Source: Calliopum simillimum (Eukaryota > Arthropoda > Insecta > Diptera > Lauxaniidae). Taken from it: a stretch of DNA of 64,000 nucleotides. Of the stretch, positions 53,336-63,339 are shown one piece after another. The translations under genes were made by a program, and so were the position numbers. How positions within the stretch are numbered: position 1 is the first letter of the stretch; the number at the start of each line of letters is the position of its first letter. Below the pieces are notes generated by a model. It had not been told where the DNA came from. It searched no databases and was given only the letters and a program-made list of their open reading frames with translations. Location of the stretch: NCBI GenBank assembly GCA_951812925.1, contig OX638369.1:62076228-62140227 (forward strand), in the 5' to 3' direction.

Positions 53336-54190
53336 TACATACAGTGAGTCACAGATGTATTTTGCATACGAAAAATATTCAGAAATTCGAATTAATACTC
53401 AATTTTTAGCCGTTTCATCCTTAGAAAAGTTTTTTTTTTTTATAAACTTCGAGTCAATGGAATGTTAACTAGGATACCACTTCATAAAAATATTAAAATA
53501 ATGCGTTCTAATCACTTAAAAAGCAAATAAAATGATTTATTCATCTTTTTTATAAGGTCACAAAAGTATTTTGCTTTTTAGTAAAATTTTACTTTGAGAT
53601 TATTTATCAAGTAAAAGAGGCTTTTTTAATAATAACCATGGTAGCCATTATTTGAGGAGACATCATCTAAATATCTTTGCGAGGATTCTATCCCTTTACG
53701 ACATTTTCAGTCGGTCTTTTTCCCATTTTTCTTGCAGTACTTGTTTGAGCACATTTTTTGATAAAATATGGTATTTTCTGACCTTTCCTCTAGATAAGGC
53801 CAAAAAATTTCTATTGGATTCGAAAAAGAATATCGCGGTGATGTTTTAATCTCTTTGGTGTTGTACAGAAGTGTCCCAGGATGTGTATTTAGGGTCATTG
53901 TCTTTTGAAAATAAAAAGTCATCTTGTGATAAACCAAATTTTTAAGTACTTGGTGCAAATTTTTTTTTTTGGAAAATGGGACTGATATTCATGTCTATCC
54001 ATATTGCCATCGTTAAGTTTAAGTTTCCCCATTCCATGAGCCAAGAACAGCCCACGACACACCATTATGTAAAATTGTTGCTTTTAAGTTATAAAAATTA
54101 AGGGTTTTATTTGCTTTATGCCAGACCATACGGTGTCTATCGATCTTTGCAAATATATGACTAAAAGTTCAATTAAAAAAAAAAAACAAA
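53336..54190 (-). pseudogene. Tc1/mariner-type transposase relic, minus strand
   Basis: A terminus-like CAGTGAGTCACAGATGTATT is at 53,346; GTCACAAAAGTATTTTGC recurs near 53,557. The minus strand then reads, with stops, DRHRMVWHKANKTLNF (upstream), GVSWAVLGSW, DNDPKHTS-like TMTLNTHPG and FSNPIEIFWPYLEE, the last being the NPIEN-W catalytic-region phrase of Tc1 transposases. Heavily degraded. Confidence 0.62.
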
Positions 54191-54573
54191 AAAAAAAATC
54201 AATTTTCTATAAATAAAATGTCATTAAGTAACACACTTAAAAATTCTTAAAATAAATAAATAAATAAATAAATATAACACGACAAGTTTTATGACTTTTC
54301 CCATCAAATTTAAATTCCGTTTTTTGAAAATCTTTAAAGTTGGACGTTCGTATATCGCTCTTTTTCAGATTTGTGGAATTTCACTTAAAATTGTGGATTT
54401 TTTCTCGATTTTTGAGGATTTTTAAAGTTTTTTACTGGCAACACTGGAAATTTAAAATTATTTGATTAGAATAAAAAAAAAATTTTTCAAGAGCGGATGC
54501 TTGAAAAATTATAATTTTAACAATCTATAATTTACATGTGTACAGCTGTACGCGAAAGAATAGCAGTAGCATC

Positions 54574-54680
54574 CCAACGGAAAACAGAAGCGTTGAAACG
54601 ACTTTCGATTAGAAAACCAGGGAAGCAAAAAGCTGCTTCAACGCTGTTCTCACTGCACATCTTCTTTTCTTATACGAGCT
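54574..54680. mobile_element. Truncated reversed copy of the CCCAACG MITE
   Basis: CCCAACGGAAAACAGAAGCG, then GGGAAGCAAAAAGCTGCTTC and CTGTTCTCACTGC match, in reverse, the right end of copies 1 and 2. Confidence 0.6.
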
Positions 54681-54713
54681 AAAATTGTATATTTGTTTAC
54701 ACAGTGAGCAAAA

Positions 54714-55325
54714 AAAGTTTAAGGACAAAACGTCTTTATATATTTATGGCCTTAATTTCCCACTATAACATACCTTAATCGCAAAATTTTGTTCAAGCTA
54801 CATATGTGTAAGTTAACTATTTTGCTTTAATATAATGAGAAATAACATAGTTCACTTATTCGAGGAAGTCAATATTGTCAAAAAACTAAATAAGAAACTA
54901 AAAATCGGGGCAATAAAGTTTACGTACATATATTGTTGTATCGTTCATTACTTATTTAGTTGTTGAATTTTTCGAGCGAATCTAACGGCAATCACGTATT
55001 TGCTTTTTAATACCATCCGATTGCCTGCATTAGAATTTAATTTTTGTGATGCGCGCAAAATTATATTAGAGCTGTATAGAAATGGTGCTCGCACAATTGG
55101 CAGAATAATAAATAAGCCGCCTTCCAGCGTGCAGACAATAATCTTATCTTATAGAAACACTTGAACTTTGGACGTAAAAGCACGCTCGGGTCGTCCTAAA
55201 AAACTGACACCTCGCGACGAACGTCAAATACTGGGCACAGTAAAAGCGGACCCCAAAAAATCGATATTTGGAATTTGCTGGACAAGAGGATTCGAAAACA
55301 CAATATAACGTTCAAAGAATTTAAA
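54714..55325 (+). pseudogene. Second Tc1/Tc3-type transposase relic, plus strand
   Basis: The left end reads CACAGTGAGCAAAAAAAGTT, a Tc1/Tc3-like terminus. From about 55,060 the plus strand gives LIELYRNGARTIGRI, a helix-turn-helix, then ARSGRPKKLTPRDERQI, the GRPR-like minor-groove motif that joins the two DNA-binding halves of Tc1-family transposases. It ends near 55,320, so no catalytic domain remains. Confidence 0.7.
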
Positions 55326-55507
55326 ATAAAGCTTTGTTGGAAGGAACTGTGTATCTTGAGTAGATTAATAATATGAAATTCTTAAACCATGAACATTTCA
55401 ATTACTTAACATAGAAATTACCAACAAGAGCGTACGAATGTAATGTCGCGGACTTTGAGAAAAAAATAAAATGGTATGCTTACTTATACTAACAAAATAA
55501 TTTTCAT

Positions 55508-55565
55508 ACCTTATCAGCAAAAGTCCAGTTTCCAGCTCGTTTCCGTTTATTTGCTTCCTCTGCCA
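55508..55565 (-). pseudogene. Possible first exon of a Myb/SANT-like protein
   Basis: MAEEANKRKRAGNWTFADK followed by a donor GTATGA on the minus strand. The NWTFADK phrase opens many Myb/SANT-like proteins of Harbinger-type elements. No following exon was found on this strand. Confidence 0.35.
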
Positions 55566-55928
55566 TTTAAAAGATTTTTTATATTTTAAAAAAATTCAGT
55601 ATACAAATTATTATTATTATTTTTTTTCTCAGCAAGAGATTTAACTACAAAAAGTACGGGAGATTTAGTCAAAACTTGGCTAAAAACATAAATAGACAAA
55701 TAAATAAATGAAAAAGTTTTGTACTATAAGAATATACGTATGCATTTTTATTTCTAGCAAAACTCTATAGAAAAATGAGGAAACAAAATCAAAAAGTAAT
55801 TTGGAATACAACTATTCAATTTCCATATTCACTGCAATAAAAAAAATCAACATTTAGACATGAAAAAAAATAAAAGAGGCCTCCAATGCCCTGGCCAACA
55901 TCCAGAAACGTTGCCACATGTCTGCTTC

Positions 55929-56140
55929 AACTTCTTCCATGGTCGCAAGTTGTTGGTGTGTCCACACTTCTTGCGGCAATTGGTTGTTCTTGGATGCAAC
56001 CGGACATCGCATTTACGACAGATCATTTTGTCGCAATTGTTTTTTGAGCCAAATTAAGCACAGATGGATTAATGATACCACCACACAGACGAATGTTTGA
56101 ATTGCTTAATGGTCTTGCCGGAAATTCTTTAGGTAAAATT
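55929..56140 (-). pseudogene. RpL40: Ubiquitin-RpL40 fusion pseudogene
   Basis: The minus strand reads [16 protein letters not shown], then [16 protein letters not shown] and WKKLK, an almost complete copy of ribosomal protein eL40 (the C-terminal half of the ubiquitin-L40 fusion). One lysine is missing in RKKKCGH. Upstream the remnant RLCGGII marks the ubiquitin LRLRGG junction, preceded by GKTI from the ubiquitin start after a deletion of most of that domain. A frameshift separates the junction from the L40 part. No introns remain in the readable part, which fits a retroposed copy, probably LINE-mobilised. Not functional. Confidence 0.82.
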
Positions 56141-56199
56141 TGGCTAGTTTTGTTTGGAGGGAAAATGATCAGCCATGTTTTTTTTTCGCTTTCATTTGA

Positions 56200-56596
56200 C
56201 TAAACTGTGAATACGGGAACAAGATTTAATGAACTTTGGGATGTGTCCTACGACCAAGTGGACTGAAGAGGGCATAAGTACTTACATAAAAATTAAAGAA
56301 GACTATAAAACAACCGTTATGTCAAGAAGTTCTGGGAGTACTTTGACACAGTGGATGATATATTGTTTCAGGCACCTGAAGTAAATCCTCCGGCAGTTTT
56401 GTCGTCTGAGGATGTGATAGTCACTACGTCCGATGAGTATAAAACGGAACAAAATGAGCAACCTAGTTTTGTCACAAATTTTAGAAAAAGAAGAGTCCAA
56501 AACACTGAAGATGCGGCTGAAAGGGGACACAAAGAAAAAATGGAAGCAAGGAATAAATTTGTTAACCTTTTTCAGCAGATGGTTGAAAAAATTTAA
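56200..56596 (+). pseudogene. Myb/SANT-like (Harbinger ORF2-type) protein fragment
   Basis: The plus strand gives IKIKEDYKT, then after a frame change KKFWEYFDTVDDIL and a linker, ending in ERGHKEKMEARNKF and NLFQQMVEKI with a TAA at 56,594. The FWEYFD block and coiled C-terminus with EKMxRxxxF are typical of the Myb/trihelix-like second protein of PIF/Harbinger transposons, which escorts the transposase to the nucleus. Here the N-terminal DNA-binding part is broken. Confidence 0.5.
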
Positions 56597-56810
56597 TTGT
56601 AATTTTAATTGCTTCTTTTTTGTTATTTACAAGTTTATGTTATGTATTACCTAATAAATAAATGGAGTAACATTTTTAATTTTTGAAGTAAAACTTCTTT
56701 AAACGCGTTTGCGACACTTTTTTGGCGACAAAATTTCGTAGGTAGGTGTGTGAATAACATATTGATAGTTCTCTAAGACACTTATAGTTAAAACGAAGAT
56801 TAGCAAGATA

Positions 56811-57033
56811 AACTAGAAGGAACTTATCATTGTTGGACTATGAACTGGCTTCAGCTGATAGTTCTGTAGGACATCCGAAAGTTCCCGAAGATTACCCGAG
56901 GGCTTCATGGTCAAAACGAAGAATATCAATATATACTAGAAGGAACTTATCATTGTTGGACTATCAACTAGCTTTAGCTAATAGTTCTGTAGAACATCCG
57001 AAGCTCTACTCTGAACAAAAAAAGAAAAACGCC
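56811..57033. repeat. Two-copy tandem repeat next to a MITE end fragment
   Basis: ACTAGAAGGAACTTATCATTG...ACATCCGAA occurs at about 56,812 and 56,936 (spacing about 124). It is followed at 57,002-57,033 by about 30 bp identical to the right end of the MITE at 52,268-52,679. Confidence 0.6.
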
Positions 57034-57159
57034 TATAGATGTTTGACTAAGGTTGGTTTAGTGAAAATTGTTTATAAATCAGCAGTAGCTTTACTTCGAT
57101 TTAAAATTTTATACGTGGTTAAACTAAACCGGAGAATAGCTATTGCAGGTGGTTCATAG

Positions 57160-57975
57160 TTATGCAAAACGGGGATTGGGTATGGGGGAGTTGTAGCTCC
57201 AATACAAAAAAAGAAAACACTTTAAATGCTATATCTCTGGAGGTACTATATAACAGATTTTGATATAAAATTCAGTACGTAGATAGATCTGCCGTAAAAT
57301 TATAAAAAGACGCAACTCGTTTTTCATAGTTTTGAGAAAATCGAAATTTTAATTTTATTCAGAAAAGGCAGCAACTTCTCTTTCTTATAAAATCTATTTA
57401 ATTTTTCATCTTTTTGTATGGAGTTACTGCCTTTTATGATTTTAATTATGAAAAATATGAAAACAGGGTGTAATGTTTACATTTCTTTATTTGCAATTTG
57501 CAAGAGAAGTGGAAAACGTAAAAAATTGGCGATTGGACTAAAATATAGATAAAAAATTGTTTAATCCGATGGGGAAATAAAGTTAAAAAGGCCGTAACTT
57601 AAGTTGCGGCCTTATATATTTTAACGGCAGATGTTTTGACTAAAGCTATAAACGAACGTACAAAAAGTGGAGTAAATTGAGCAAGGTGTGTTGCATCCGT
57701 CATACAAAAAATGACTTTAAATGCTAAATCTCTGTAGGAATAACAGCTTTTCTTATAAAACTTGGTACAATACATAAAATAGTGTCAGCCATTAGCTTTG
57801 CAAAAAATTGCAGGGATCGGATGAGGTTGTTGCGCACGCTATACAAAAAAATTATTTTAATTGATAAATCTCTGCACCTATAGCTGCTTTCGTTCAATTC
57901 GAACTCATCGCGCCACTCACAGAAAAAGGGCAGAACAACGTTTGCCGGGACCACTAGTTTAATATATTTTATAAG
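57160..57975 (-). repeat. Diverged interspersed repeat ending GCCGGGACCACTAGT
   Basis: Units with AATGCTATATCTCTGGAG or AATGCTAAATCTCTGTAG recur near 57,225 and 57,720, and the right end is GTTTGCCGGGACCACTAGT at 57,939-57,957. Similar in style to 52,700-53,315. No coding sense. Confidence 0.45.
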
Positions 57976-58589
57976 CTCCACTTATTAGAAATACAAGTTG
58001 TAAACATGGCTTACTGTTAACGTAAACTTTGTAGTGGGGAATTTACAATCTAACTTTTAGTTCCTACAGCGGATACAGCAAAATTAAACACATCTAGACT
58101 AAAAAAATTTTAATTTGAAAATAAATCACCAACGCGTTGATATCTGGGATCCTTTAGTTACCTTAATCCATTAGCCATAAAATCGTGGTGGTTTTTGACA
58201 AATTTCAGATTGAAAATTTAACCGTACTGAACGCAAAAAAGAAAAACATACAATAATGGTTATCTTCCATACGTTTTCTGATGCTGAATCCGAATCCTGC
58301 AGAATTGACCATCATCAAAGGATTTTAAGATATCCTAACTTATAAAAAACGTATTAGAGCTATTATGTAACTAGGCAGTGTAGTTCTTTGCTAGAAAACT
58401 TAATATAGTAGTTGAAAGAGCTAACCTAAGCCTTCAAAACCCATTTGGAATTATATCGATATATTTTTTCGCTCTGAAATATTTTCAGGTTCGGATATTT
58501 TGGAGGATATCCAAACTGCTTATAAGTCGTATGGAAATAAATTGCAGATCTTTTCTCATTGAAAATTTCTGGAGCAACAAACCTCACAA
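57976..58589. other. No recognisable gene
   Basis: AT-rich, no conserved frames seen. Confidence 0.45.
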
Positions 58590-58949
58590 CCCAACGGGAA
58601 GTAATGATGCTGCTTCCAAAAAGAGCGTAATAGAAACACATCTCTGGTAGCATACAAAATTTTTCAAATTCTACTTTTTTATTGCTTATATTGTAAAAAA
58701 AGTAATTTTTGTGAAATGGAACTTAAAACTTTAAAAAACTTCCACGGAAGCGTATTTCATATGCTTCCAAATGTGTGCTTCGACGAAAGCGTATTTCAAG
58801 CGTATTTCATGTGCTTCTGAAGATGTGCATCTCCGCTAGGATATGCTGTGTTAAAAAAGATAAGCAGTGAGAACAACACTGGAAGCAGCTTCTTGCTTCC
58901 CTATAAGCGCAGCTGAAGTCGTTTCAATGCGCTTCCGTTTCCCGTTGGG
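58590..58949. mobile_element. MITE, CCCAACG family, copy 2
   Basis: 360 bp, perfect 11-bp terminal inverted repeats CCCAACGGGAA / TTCCCGTTGGG. High similarity to 22,284-22,651 along its length, with a small internal duplication of AAGCGTATTTCA. Confidence 0.78.
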
Positions 58950-59051
58950 AAAGTTAATTTTTCTCAAATTTAAAATTCTTCACCGCCTTCATAAACTTCG
59001 CCTTTTTTAATAAAAATTAGTCATTTAAAAAAACAACAACATTTTCATTTG

Positions 59052-59094
59052 CCAAATGCACATTTCGGTGTATTAAACACCATCATCAGTGGTC
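59052..59094 (-). ncRNA. Hammerhead-ribozyme-like core in the Penelope terminal region
   Basis: The minus strand reads CTGATGA-T-GGTGT-TTAAT-ACACC-GAAA, i.e. both conserved core boxes separated by a perfect 5-bp stem II, followed by GTGCATTTGGCAAATG that can form a stem III hairpin. Hammerhead motifs are documented in the terminal repeats of Penelope-like elements, and this one lies just 3' of the Penelope coding remnant on the same strand. Confidence 0.55.
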
Positions 59095-59319
59095 ATATTT
59101 TATTGCTAAAAACAAAAAACATACATTAAATTATCTGTTTTTTATTAATAAACATTAATATTCACAAGTTGTTCAAACTTAAGGCAATTATTTAAAAATT
59201 TAAAAACATTTAAAACCTCCGCTTACAACAACGCCGCTGCATAGTATGTCATGACTCACAACACAAAATAAAAACCAAAATTTTAACTTTGCACTTTGGA
59301 AAAGCTTTGCGCTTAATTA

Positions 59320-60460
59320 TTTGTTTTCTTTTAACAAATTAAACAGAGATGACCTGATCGGTGCCTCCATCGTATTCACCATGATTTTATTGCTTTTGTG
59401 CATATGAATGCTTTCGTACGCGACTAATCTTTCTTCCCTTTGCACTTGCTTTATTTATTTTACATTGTTTATTGTTATGCTGTGGTTATTTTCTACCGCA
59501 TGTTATGCCACAGCTGACTTATTAGGCCTTACGTTTTTTATGTGCGAAAAATGTTCGTTGAATCTCGTCTCTATGTTTCGTTTTGTTTGTCCCACGTATT
59601 TTTGTAAACAATCAGTGCAACTGACCTCATAAATGCCAGCTTTCTTGTTATCATCTGTCTTGTCTTTCGTTGTTCCCAGCTTATGTTTTAGTTTATCGTC
59701 CGATGCAAAAACTAACTCAATGTTTTGTTTTTTAAAAATACCTTTTAATTTGTTTGTTATTGACGGCAAAAAATGCAATTTTATCCGTTTCTTTCACTTT
59801 ATGTCATCAATTGAAGTGAGAGTTGTAAAATTTTGCCTCCGTGATATTTTAGATTGTTTTTCAACAATTCTCGTTATCATTTCGCTTTCATAACCGTTTA
59901 ACTCAGCTACATATTTGATGTATTCCAACTCATCCATGTAACTTTTAACATTCAGCGGCAATTTACAAAGTCTAAAAACCATACTATTAAATGCTGCTCT
60001 TTAATATTGCATTGGACAAAAAGAATCACTTGGGATATACCTAGGAATATTTGTAGGTTTCCTGTAAACTGCAAAAGATAATCCATTATTTTCCATTCTA
60101 GTGATCATCAAATCCATAAAAGGCAATTTCCCTCGTTCTCTGTTTCAAATGTAAATTTTATTGTGGGATATTTTGAATTTAAAATAGCTAAAATATAATT
60201 AACTTCATTTTGCTGGACCACGGCAAAAATGTCGTCAACATATCTGAACCACACCCTTGGCAGATATCCTTCTGCTTCTAATTCACGTTCAAATGAACAC
60301 ATAAATAGTTCAGCTAAAAAGGGTGATAGCGAATTTCCCATTGCAGTTCCTTGAACTATTTTAAAGAATTTGTTTGAAAACTGAAAACGATTGGAGCGTT
60401 GCGTGCATTAACGCCCCAAGTCGAAAAATGGCATATCGAGATAATTCAATTTAAAGTTTC
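59320..60460 (-). pseudogene. Penelope-like element: RT and GIY-YIG endonuclease, degraded
   Basis: Minus-strand pieces in order: the RT block QGTAMGNSLSPFLAELF and catalytic FRYVDDIFA (60,400-60,108); a thumb region LCKLPLNVKSYMDELEYI (59,982-59,794); a GIY-YIG endonuclease KAGIYEVSCTDCLQKYVGQT with RFNEHF (59,778-59,503); then after a stop, NNHSITINNVK and EAPIRSSLFNLLKEN to about 59,335. Order and content are those of Penelope elements, which use an RT related to telomerase. At least three frame breaks. The 5' part is missing, ending at the Harbinger terminus. Confidence 0.82.
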
Positions 60461-60476
60461 TAAGGGTCTGTTTCAC
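60461..60476 (+). repeat. Left terminus of a PIF/Harbinger element
   Basis: TAA followed by GGGTCTGTTTCAC. Harbinger elements insert at and duplicate a 3-bp TWA/TAA target. No matching right end was found up to 64,000, so the right boundary is unknown. Confidence 0.6.
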
Positions 60477-60697
60477 CGGTGCCAGATAAAGTTCCTGATA
60501 GCGTTATCTAGCAGATATGTGTCAGATAGGCAAAAAATTCTGTTTCACAATTTACAGATAGAGATATCTGTCAGATAAAGTCTCTGATAAATTAACTGCC
60601 ACATCAGGTTATTGATAAAATTTTATCTGCCAGATATTTTTGAAATTAAACGAAAACATTTAAATTTTTAATCACATTTTTAACTTTCTCTGAAAAA

Positions 60698-62051
60698 ATG
60701 GACTTATTTGAATTTTTGGAAGACGATTTTGAAGATTTTTTGGATGCAATTTCGCGCCCGCGCAGGAATCGAGTGATTCGCACTCGGCCAAATTATTTCA
60801 CCAGTTTATATGATGCAGACTTTCGATCCCGGTTTAGGCTAAGCAAGCCTGCCGTAGAGTATATTCTTTCAATGATTCAGGAAGAGATTGCAACATCTAC
60901 CAATTCGTACGGTCCAATTTTTTTTCATAACAAATAAGTTACAAAATCTTCCTCTTTTAGAAATTTCGCATTATCTCCAATGAACCGATTGCTATTAACG
61001 TTGAGATATTATGCAACGGGGTCATTTTTGACGGTTGTTGGTGACTTCAGTGGAGTAAGTAAAGCAACAGCTTGCAGAGTTGTGAAAAATGTGTCGGAGG
61101 CGGTTGCAAAATTACGACCAATTTTTATTAAATATCCTGACAATTTGCAAGCAGTAATTCAAGGCTTTTATGAAATTGCACGATTTCCAAAAGTAATTGG
61201 CGCCATTGATTGCACGCATATTATTATAAAATCACCAGGTGGTATATTGTAATTCACTATTTTGTTTTACACCTAGAATGAGAAAGTTTTTGCTGTTTTC
61301 CTTTACCACTTTCAAATGGGTATAATCTTAACGAAACAGTTTTTTAAAAACCTCTATTGTTGATTCTAGGAGTAATACTATAATTTTACGCCATGGGTGC
61401 AATATGTAGTTACTTTGGGCATCTATGCTCCATTAAAATTTTTCAAGTTTTCTTGTTTAAAATAAACACCTTTTTGCAGGTGGAGAAAATGCTGAGTACT
61501 ACAGGGATAGAAAAGGAAATTTTTCCTTAAACGTACAAACCGTAGTGGACTCCCAACTGCGAATTGTGGATATTGTTGCTAGATGGCCTGGGTCATGTCA
61601 TGACCAAACAATATTTAACAATTCTTATTTTAAGCAAAAATTGTTCAGCAACCAATTTGGCACAAATTTCTTACTTGGCGATAGGGGATACGAAAACTCC
61701 AACTATTTACTGACACCACTTCACAGTCCATCCACTCCTTCTGAGCATTTGTATAATGAGTCTCAAATAAGGACAAGAAATGTGGTAGAAAGATCATATG
61801 GGGTCTTAAAAAATAGATTCCCTGTATTGTCTAATAATATTAAATTGGATCTATCCAAAGTGCAAGCAATAATAGTTGCATGTGCAGTGCTTCACAATAT
61901 TGCAATAAACACAGGTGATCAACACTTTAATATTGATGTGACTGTGGAGTATATCGAAGAAGAAATCTCTCAAGATAATCAAATTGTATCAAATAACAAT
62001 CAGAGTAATATAAGAAATAATTTAATAACTGAATACTTTGCGACCTTATAG
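60698..62051 (+). CDS. PIF/Harbinger transposase (HARBI1-like), three exons, intact
   Basis: Exon 1 60,698-60,906; intron of 54 nt (60,907-60,960, GTACGG...CTCTTTTAG); exon 2 60,961-61,238; intron 61,239-61,479 (GTGGTA...TTTTGCAG); exon 3 61,480-62,051. The exons total 1,059 bases, 352 codons plus stop, the usual HARBI1 length. The junctions restore TNSNFALSPMN and KSPGGENAEYYRD, the expected family wording. Catalytic residues: D in GAIDCTHI, D in LGDRGYEN, E in VVERSYGVLK. The N-terminus carries a helix-turn-helix (RFRLSKPAVEYIL) and YATGSFLTVVGDF. The enzyme cuts and pastes the element in the nucleus with a Myb-like partner. Intron calls are by sequence and family, not RNA. Confidence 0.88.
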
Positions 62052-62654
62052 ACATTGGAAACATTTAAATATTAAATAAATGCAGTTATTTGAAAATAAA
62101 CTAAAACCTTTTATTTTTTGAACGCAAGAAAAAAAAAGAATACAATTAAATTGCAGAAAAAAAGTGTAAACAGGTTGGTTAGAAATCGGCAAAACACCGA
62201 AACATGTAAGATTTTTGAGAATATTCTGAACAAATTTTTCTACTGTTATTTTTCGAAATTCGCAAAACCAACGAAGTTATTTGAGTCATTAATTTTGAAA
62301 ATTGTGTAACGAATTGGTTGGCATTTTTTTACAAAAATACTGGGCTGTTTTTAAGAGAAAAAATGATATTGGTCAGATAACCGAATATCACTATCAATTC
62401 TAGCAAAATTTCAGCCAATTCATATTTTGACATTACTTTTGCCTCGTAACCCCACTTTTAAAATTCACGGTTGAAATAACTCTATTGGTTTTGCAAGTTT
62501 CAAAAAAGGGCAATAGAAAATTGTTCAGTAAAAGTCCTTGAATTCTTACATTTTTCGTTGTTCTACCGATTTCTATTCACCCTGTATACACATGTACAAA
62601 TTTCAAAAAAAGTATTCGAACATTTATTGTTATTATAACTTATTTTTGCTATTT
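62052..62654. other. Spacer between the two Harbinger genes
   Basis: A polyadenylation-like AATAAA is near 62,076. No other feature supported. Confidence 0.45.
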
Positions 62655-63010
62655 TCAATGTCCATTTTTAGCAATTCTATTTTCAGTAGCATTGCTTCTT
62701 TTTCGAATTGCTGCATTTGCCTTGTATGCTCTTGATTTTCTTCCATAATTTTTTTTTTCAAGTTTTTTCTGCTCGATTTCTTCATTGATCAAGGCCTTTT
62801 GTAGCTCCACAACTTCTATTTTGGATTCAGCCAACCGATCAAATGGGCGTTTTTGTTTCGGGTTACCTGCAAACAAAAAAAAATCAATCAGTGCAGTTAA
62901 TTCACTGAAACAAATATATCTGAGATCTTTTATTTTTCTACCAAAAAATAATATCATAATACTTACTTAGAGCTGCCACGGTGTGCCTTAACCCGTTCTA
63001 AATCGGACGT
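62655..63010 (-). CDS. Myb/SANT-like partner protein of the Harbinger element, C-terminal exons
   Basis: Convergent to the transposase. The last exon (62,655 to about 62,870) follows an acceptor TTTGTTTGCAG: NPKQKRPFDRLAESKIEVVE and a charged coiled coil ending RIAKNGH. An upstream exon (about 63,005-62,970) may end LERVKAHRGSSK before a donor GTAAGT. This is the usual C-terminal half of the Harbinger second protein. The N-terminal DNA-binding exon was not found. Confidence 0.5.
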
Positions 63011-63339
63011 CGTAGCACATCAAATTTTTTTCCAGATTCTGTTTACTTATCGTTCAAATGATGTATAAAAAAATTTTCACTCGTGACTTTTCGACTAAAT
63101 TTTGAGATAATCGCTTTTCCAATTGGGGCATTTTCCCATACAAAAAGAAAAAAAAAATTTTTTTAACTACGTTAAACAAAAATTAAAATAATCACAATCG
63201 ATGTGTTTTGCAATGCTTAACGCGAATCCAACCTCAGAATTGCTCTATCGTGTATAGTTTATGAGATATTGTAATCTAAATACCAAAAAAAGTAGTTTTT
63301 TGCCATTTTTTGAAGCTATATAACTATGTAACCCATCAT

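Noticed and set aside
60935..60937. Nonsense mutation in the Harbinger transposase.
   Set aside because: The TAA falls inside a 54-nt GT-AG intron whose removal restores the family sequence in frame.
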